Below are positions 59,823 to 64,000 of a DNA stretch of 64,000 nucleotides, piece after piece. A program made the translations under genes and the position numbers. The stretch is from the NCBI GenBank assembly GCA_021773035.1, contig JAJFKU010000016.1, positions 1-64,000 on the forward strand, read 5' to 3'. Within the stretch, counting starts at the first letter, position 1. Every line of letters begins with the position of its first letter. Below the pieces are notes generated by a model. The model did not search any database and was not told the DNA's origin. It worked only from the letters and a program-made list of their open reading frames with translations. The stretch comes from Woeseiaceae bacterium. Lineage in GTDB: Bacteria > Pseudomonadota > Gammaproteobacteria > Steroidobacterales > Woeseiaceae.

Positions 59823-61067
59823 CTACTCATAGCGCAACGCTGCGGCCGGGTTGACCAGCGCCGCACGCCTCGCCGGATACAAAGTAGCCAGGGACGTCAG
59901 CACGAAAGCCGACACCGCGATGATCAGGATGTCCTGCATTTCCGGGTCAGAAGGAATACGAGTCACGTAGTAAACATCGCCCGGCATTATCTGGAAACCA
60001 AGCAACTGTTCCAGAACCGGCACCACGGTCGGCACATTCACAGCCAGCAACACGCCCAGTGCAACACCAATCGCAACACCGGCCCAGCCGATCAGGGCAC
60101 CTTGTACGAAAAACACTTTGACGACACCCTGCGGTGACATTCCGAGCGTTCGCAGCACCGCGATATCCGTCGTCTTGTCGGTAACGACCATCACGAGGCT
60201 CGCGACAATGTTGAATGCCGCCACACCAATAATCAGTGACAGGATTAATGACATCATCATCTTTTCCAGTCGAATCGCACGAAAATAGCTGCCATTCTCA
60301 ACGGTCCAGTCACTGGTCTTGTAGTCACTGCCGAGCTTCTCTTGTAGCGATTGCGCGACGGCGGGTGCCTCCAGTACGTTGTCGGTACTAAACCGAACCG
60401 AGGTGACGGCCGTATCCTGACCGAGAATCTCCGCGACATCCTCTGCGTGCACCAACGCAAGTACGCCGTCGTGATCCTGCAGACCGGCTTCGAAAATTCC
60501 GCGCGTGATGAACCTCTCCAACACCGGTTCCATGGTCCCGTCACCACGCGGTTTTGGAATCAGCAGCACGACGCTGTCGCCGATTCGGGCACCGATATCG
60601 TAGGCCAGTATGCGACCGAGAATGATGCTGCGCTCACCGGGCTGCAAAACGTCCAGGCTGCCTTCGATCAGATTCATGCGCTCGCCGGATAACTCACGCT
60701 CGTAGTCCGGTACGACGCCGTGGACGATAACGGCAACGAGTTCCCTGCCCGACTGGATCATGCCCTCCATTTGCACGAACGGCGCCGCCGCTTTGACGCC
60801 GGGTTCGCCCTGCACCTCGTCAACCAGCGAACGCCAGCGCTCCGTCGGCCCCTCGCTCGCAGTCACCGAGCCATGTGCCGACATACTCAGCAAGCGGTCG
60901 CGAAGCTCGCCTTCGAAACCGTTCATTACCGACAGGATCACAATCAGCGCAGCAACGCCCAGCGATATCCCGAGCAGGGAAATCAGCGTAATGAATGATA
61001 CGAAGCGAGTACGCCGTTTAGCCCGTAGGTAGCGCATTCCGACGAAGAGTTCGACTGGATTTAGCAT
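59823..61067 (-). CDS. lolC: LolC/LolE-family lipoprotein-releasing permease
   Basis: ELFVGMRYLRAKRRTRFVSFITLISLLGISLGVAALIVILSVMNGFEGELRDRLL. Confidence 0.92.
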   Translation of the reverse strand: MLNPVELFVGMRYLRAKRRTRFVSFITLISLLGISLGVAALIVILSVMNGFEGELRDRLLSMSAHGSVTASEGPTERWRSLVDEVQGEPGVKAAAPFVQMEGMIQSGRELVAVIVHGVVPDYERELSGERMNLIEGSLDVLQPGERSIILGRILAYDIGARIGDSVVLLIPKPRGDGTMEPVLERFITRGIFEAGLQDHDGVLALVHAEDVAEILGQDTAVTSVRFSTDNVLEAPAVAQSLQEKLGSDYKTSDWTVENGSYFRAIRLEKMMMSLILSLIIGVAAFNIVASLVMVVTDKTTDIAVLRTLGMSPQGVVKVFFVQGALIGWAGVAIGVALGVLLAVNVPTVVPVLEQLLGFQIMPGDVYYVTRIPSDPEMQDILIIAVSAFVLTSLATLYPARRAALVNPAAALRYE

Positions 61068-61168
61068 CGGCTCGCATTAAACCACATTCAACGACTTGTG
61101 ACGCAGTTCGCATAGGGATGTGCGCCGAGCAATGCTATAGTTCCAGAATCACAATGGGAGTTGTACCA

Positions 61169-61444
61169 ATGATCAAGCTGCGAATCACTTCCGCAATCGC
61201 TTTGCTATTTGCGTTTGGTGCCCTGGCAAATGCTGACACCGTCAGGCTGGACGGTATGACCGCAGGGTCCGATGACGGACGCCCGTCGCGCGGCATGACT
61301 CAGGCGCGCGTTCAATCCAAATACGGCAGCCCGGATTCAGTTAGGGCGCCGGTTGGTGAGCCGCCAATTACGCGCTGGGAATACGCGGACTTTGTCGTTT
61401 TCTTCGAGCATGACAAGGTCATACACGCTGTTCTGAAGCGTTAA
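61169..61444 (+). CDS. Small secreted hypothetical protein
   Basis: Start at MIKLRITSAIA with signal peptide; GMTQARVQSKYGSPDSVRAPVGEPPITRWEY. Confidence 0.8.
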   Translation: MIKLRITSAIALLFAFGALANADTVRLDGMTAGSDDGRPSRGMTQARVQSKYGSPDSVRAPVGEPPITRWEYADFVVFFEHDKVIHAVLKR

Positions 61445-61460
61445 TCCGGTAAACAGAACG

Positions 61461-61490
61461 AGCCCGGGCCGGAAACGGCCCGGGCTTTTT
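61461..61490 (+). terminator. Rho-independent terminator
   Basis: AGCCCGGGCCG GAAA CGGCCCGGGCT followed by TTTT. Confidence 0.95.
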
Positions 61491-61542
61491 TATGTCTGTG
61501 TAATAATCGCGTCCCGCTGACCGAATCCGACCGAAATCCTGC

Positions 61543-64000
61543 ATGACCGAAGCAAAGCTCATTTCACCCAATCCAATCATACCCGGTGCCGGCAAAGAGG
61601 TCGGCTGGGGCCGACTGATCGGCGCAAGCTGCTCGCTGGCCGGCGCTGAACTGGCACAATTCCTCACTGGCGGGAAGACCCGCCCACTGCTGTTACTGGC
61701 AGAAGACCCCCGGCATGCCGACCAGCTGGAGGCCGAGCTTCGCTTCTTCACCGACGACCGGATTCCGGTGCGACACTTCGTCGAATGGGAAACGCTGCCG
61801 TGGGACAATTTTTCGCCACATCAGGACATCGTCTCGCAGCGCCTCAGTGTGCTCGCAGAGATGCCCGCGATGAGCAGCGGCATCATCATTGCGACGGCCG
61901 CTGCCCTGCACCAGCGCCTGCCACCGCTCGACTATGTCGCCGCCCGCTCGCTGGCACTGCTTAGCGGCCAGCGGCTGCCTCGCGAGGAGTTCACGCACTC
62001 GCTGATCAATGCCGGCTACCTGCGTGTTCCACAGGTTTCGGAGCACGGCGAGTTTGCGGTACGCGGCTCCCTGATCGACATATTCCCGATGGGCAGCGAT
62101 GCACCGGTCCGCATCGACTTCTTCGACGACGATATTGAATCCCTGCGCTACTTCTCGCCGGAAAACCAGTTGTCCGGCGAGAAAGTGGACTCCGTCCGCG
62201 TGTTACCAGCCAGAGAAATACCCCTGGATGAGGACGGCATTGCGACGTTTCGCCATAGCTATCGTGAGCGTTTCGAGGGCCAGCCCGGGAAATCCCGGGT
62301 CTACCGGGATATCTCGGATGGTATCGCTCACGGCGGCATCGAGTACTACCTGCCGTTGTTTTTCGAAACCACGGCATCGCTGCTGGACTACCTGCCCGCC
62401 AACAGCGTCGTGCTGAAACCCGATTCTCTGGATTCGCTGCTGCAGCAATTCGTCGGCGAGCTCATCGAGCGTTTCGCGATGTGCAGCCTGGAGCCGGAAC
62501 GGCCGATCCTCAGCGCCGATGAGACCTTTCTCGCTCCTGCAGCAATCCTCTCGCAGCTGGCTGAGTTTTCGTGTATCCGCTATTCACCGCAGTCTCTCGC
62601 CGGGCAGGTCGTCAACCACGACACCCGCATGCCACCGGCAATGAAAATCGAGACCCGCTACGAAGATGCCGCCGCCGCACTCATGCAGTTTCTGGAAACC
62701 TTTGACGGCCGCGTGCTCTTCAGTACCGATTCACCTGGGCGTCGGGAGCAACTGCACGACCTGCTCTCCGGTCGTGGACTCGATCTCTCCCGGATCGACA
62801 GCTGGCGGCAATTCTGCGAGGACAGCCACCGGATCGGCGTCGCTGTCGCACCGGTCGAGAACGGCGTACTGCTGCCCGGCGCAAAAACAGCGATCGTCAG
62901 CGAGCAACAGTTGTTCGGCGAACGCACACGAACGCACCGCCGCAAGCGAAAAAGTGATCGGGATCCTGAGTCCATCATCCGTCAGCTCAACGACCTCGAG
63001 GAGGGTTCGCCGGTAGTGCACGCAGAATATGGCGTCGGACGCTACCTCGGCCTGATCACACTCGACACCGGCGGCATAAAAGCCGAGTTTTTACACCTGC
63101 AGTACGCAGACGGCGACAAATTGTATGTGCCCGTGCACGCGCTTGAGCTCATTTCCCGGTACACGGGAGCCTCGCCGGACAACGCACCGTTACACCGCCT
63201 GGGCAGCGACCAGTGGGAAAAGGCACGTAAGCGCGCAATCAAAAAGATTCGCGACGTTGCTGCCGAGTTGCTTGATATCTACGCGCGCCGCGCCGCGCGA
63301 CCGGGGCACAGATTTCGCTGGTCGGAAAGCGACTATCGATCGTTCGAGTCCGGCTTCCCGTTTGAACTGACAGAGGACCAGGCACATACGATCGACGATG
63401 TACTCAAAGATCTTGGTTCCGAACAACCGATGGACCGCGTTGTTTGTGGCGATGTCGGTTTCGGTAAAACGGAGGTAGCGCTGCGCGCGACATTCGCCGC
63501 GGTACACGGCGGTAAGCAGGTCGCCGTGCTGGTGCCAACGACGCTGCTCGCGCAACAGCATGGCCAGACCTTTCGCGACCGCTTCGCTGACTGGCCTGTG
63601 CGCGTTGAAGTGTTGTCGAGATTCCAGAGTGCCAAACAGGTTAAGGACATAGTCAGCGGTCTTAAGTCCGGCAATGTCGACGTCGTTATCGGCACACACC
63701 GCCTGCTGGCGCACACGAAGGACATCCACGACGTCGGACTGGTCATTGTCGACGAGGAACACCGTTTTGGCGTACGCCACAAAGAGGCGATCAAGTCGCT
63801 ACGCAGCGATATCGACGTGCTGACGCTGACAGCAACACCGATCCCGAGAACGCTGAACATGGCACTGGGCGGCATTCGCGAAATGTCGCTGATCACTACG
63901 CCGCCCGCTGAACGGCTGGCGGTCAAGACCTTTGTCTCGGAGTGGAACGACGTAGTGATCCGCGAAGCCTGTTTGCGCGAGATCAAGCGCGGCGGCCAGG
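61543..64000 (+). CDS. mfd: Transcription-repair coupling factor Mfd (3' part beyond window)
   Basis: UvrB-like N-terminus, VVCGDVGFGKTEVALRATFAAV, DEEHRFGVRHKE, LTATPIPRTLNMAL. Confidence 0.97.
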   Translation, partial: MTEAKLISPNPIIPGAGKEVGWGRLIGASCSLAGAELAQFLTGGKTRPLLLLAEDPRHADQLEAELRFFTDDRIPVRHFVEWETLPWDNFSPHQDIVSQRLSVLAEMPAMSSGIIIATAAALHQRLPPLDYVAARSLALLSGQRLPREEFTHSLINAGYLRVPQVSEHGEFAVRGSLIDIFPMGSDAPVRIDFFDDDIESLRYFSPENQLSGEKVDSVRVLPAREIPLDEDGIATFRHSYRERFEGQPGKSRVYRDISDGIAHGGIEYYLPLFFETTASLLDYLPANSVVLKPDSLDSLLQQFVGELIERFAMCSLEPERPILSADETFLAPAAILSQLAEFSCIRYSPQSLAGQVVNHDTRMPPAMKIETRYEDAAAALMQFLETFDGRVLFSTDSPGRREQLHDLLSGRGLDLSRIDSWRQFCEDSHRIGVAVAPVENGVLLPGAKTAIVSEQQLFGERTRTHRRKRKSDRDPESIIRQLNDLEEGSPVVHAEYGVGRYLGLITLDTGGIKAEFLHLQYADGDKLYVPVHALELISRYTGASPDNAPLHRLGSDQWEKARKRAIKKIRDVAAELLDIYARRAARPGHRFRWSESDYRSFESGFPFELTEDQAHTIDDVLKDLGSEQPMDRVVCGDVGFGKTEVALRATFAAVHGGKQVAVLVPTTLLAQQHGQTFRDRFADWPVRVEVLSRFQSAKQVKDIVSGLKSGNVDVVIGTHRLLAHTKDIHDVGLVIVDEEHRFGVRHKEAIKSLRSDIDVLTLTATPIPRTLNMALGGIREMSLITTPPAERLAVKTFVSEWNDVVIREACLREIKRGGQ

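Noticed and set aside
1-64000. tRNA, rRNA, transposase, integrase or canonical defence genes
   Set aside because: None recognised by eye in sequence or ORF translations; a tRNAscan/Infernal run would be needed to exclude small RNAs.

Overview
64 kb window from a proteobacterial (gammaproteobacteria-like) chromosome, read directly from sequence and the supplied ORF track. Left part (1-7 kb): GntR regulator, alpha/beta hydrolase, TonB-dependent receptor, two-domain VOC protein and LysR regulator (probable small-molecule catabolism locus), plus a truncated duplicate of a lipoprotein gene whose intact copy lies at 7.4-8.0 kb. 8-14.7 kb: an overlapping operon of a sulfide:quinone-oxidoreductase-like flavoprotein, RND/MMPL exporter, outer-membrane lipoprotein-sorting-like protein, DUF1302-like barrel and DUF2892 protein, divergent from an ArsR-family (BigR/SqrR-like) repressor across a long dyad. 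14.8-21.9 kb: CbpA/CbpM, beta-CASP hydrolase, cytochromes c, GNAT, DUF4136, host-attachment-family and universal stress proteins. 21.98-22.30 kb: an unusual non-coding element with 30-bp perfect terminal inverted repeats enclosing two long hairpins whose loops are perfectly complementary to each other over 27 nt. 22.3-47.4 kb: a large beta-1,3-glucan (laminarin-type) utilisation locus (two GH16, two GH17, GH3, GH161/GH94-like phosphorylase, CBM9-like, two clan-A glycosidases including one apparently fused to an outer-membrane beta-barrel, a 1374-aa multi-module lipoprotein, a sugar/cation MFS symporter, LacI and LysR regulators). Six TGACARCGYTGTCA-type palindromes define a probable LacI regulon. 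47.4-64 kb: HExxH protein, AraC regulator, alpha/beta hydrolase, kdsB-lpxK-msbA-exbD-exbB-comEC, DUF2062, lolD and two LolC/E permeases, small protein with terminator, and the 5' part of mfd. No rRNA, tRNA, CRISPR array, integrase or transposase gene was recognised.
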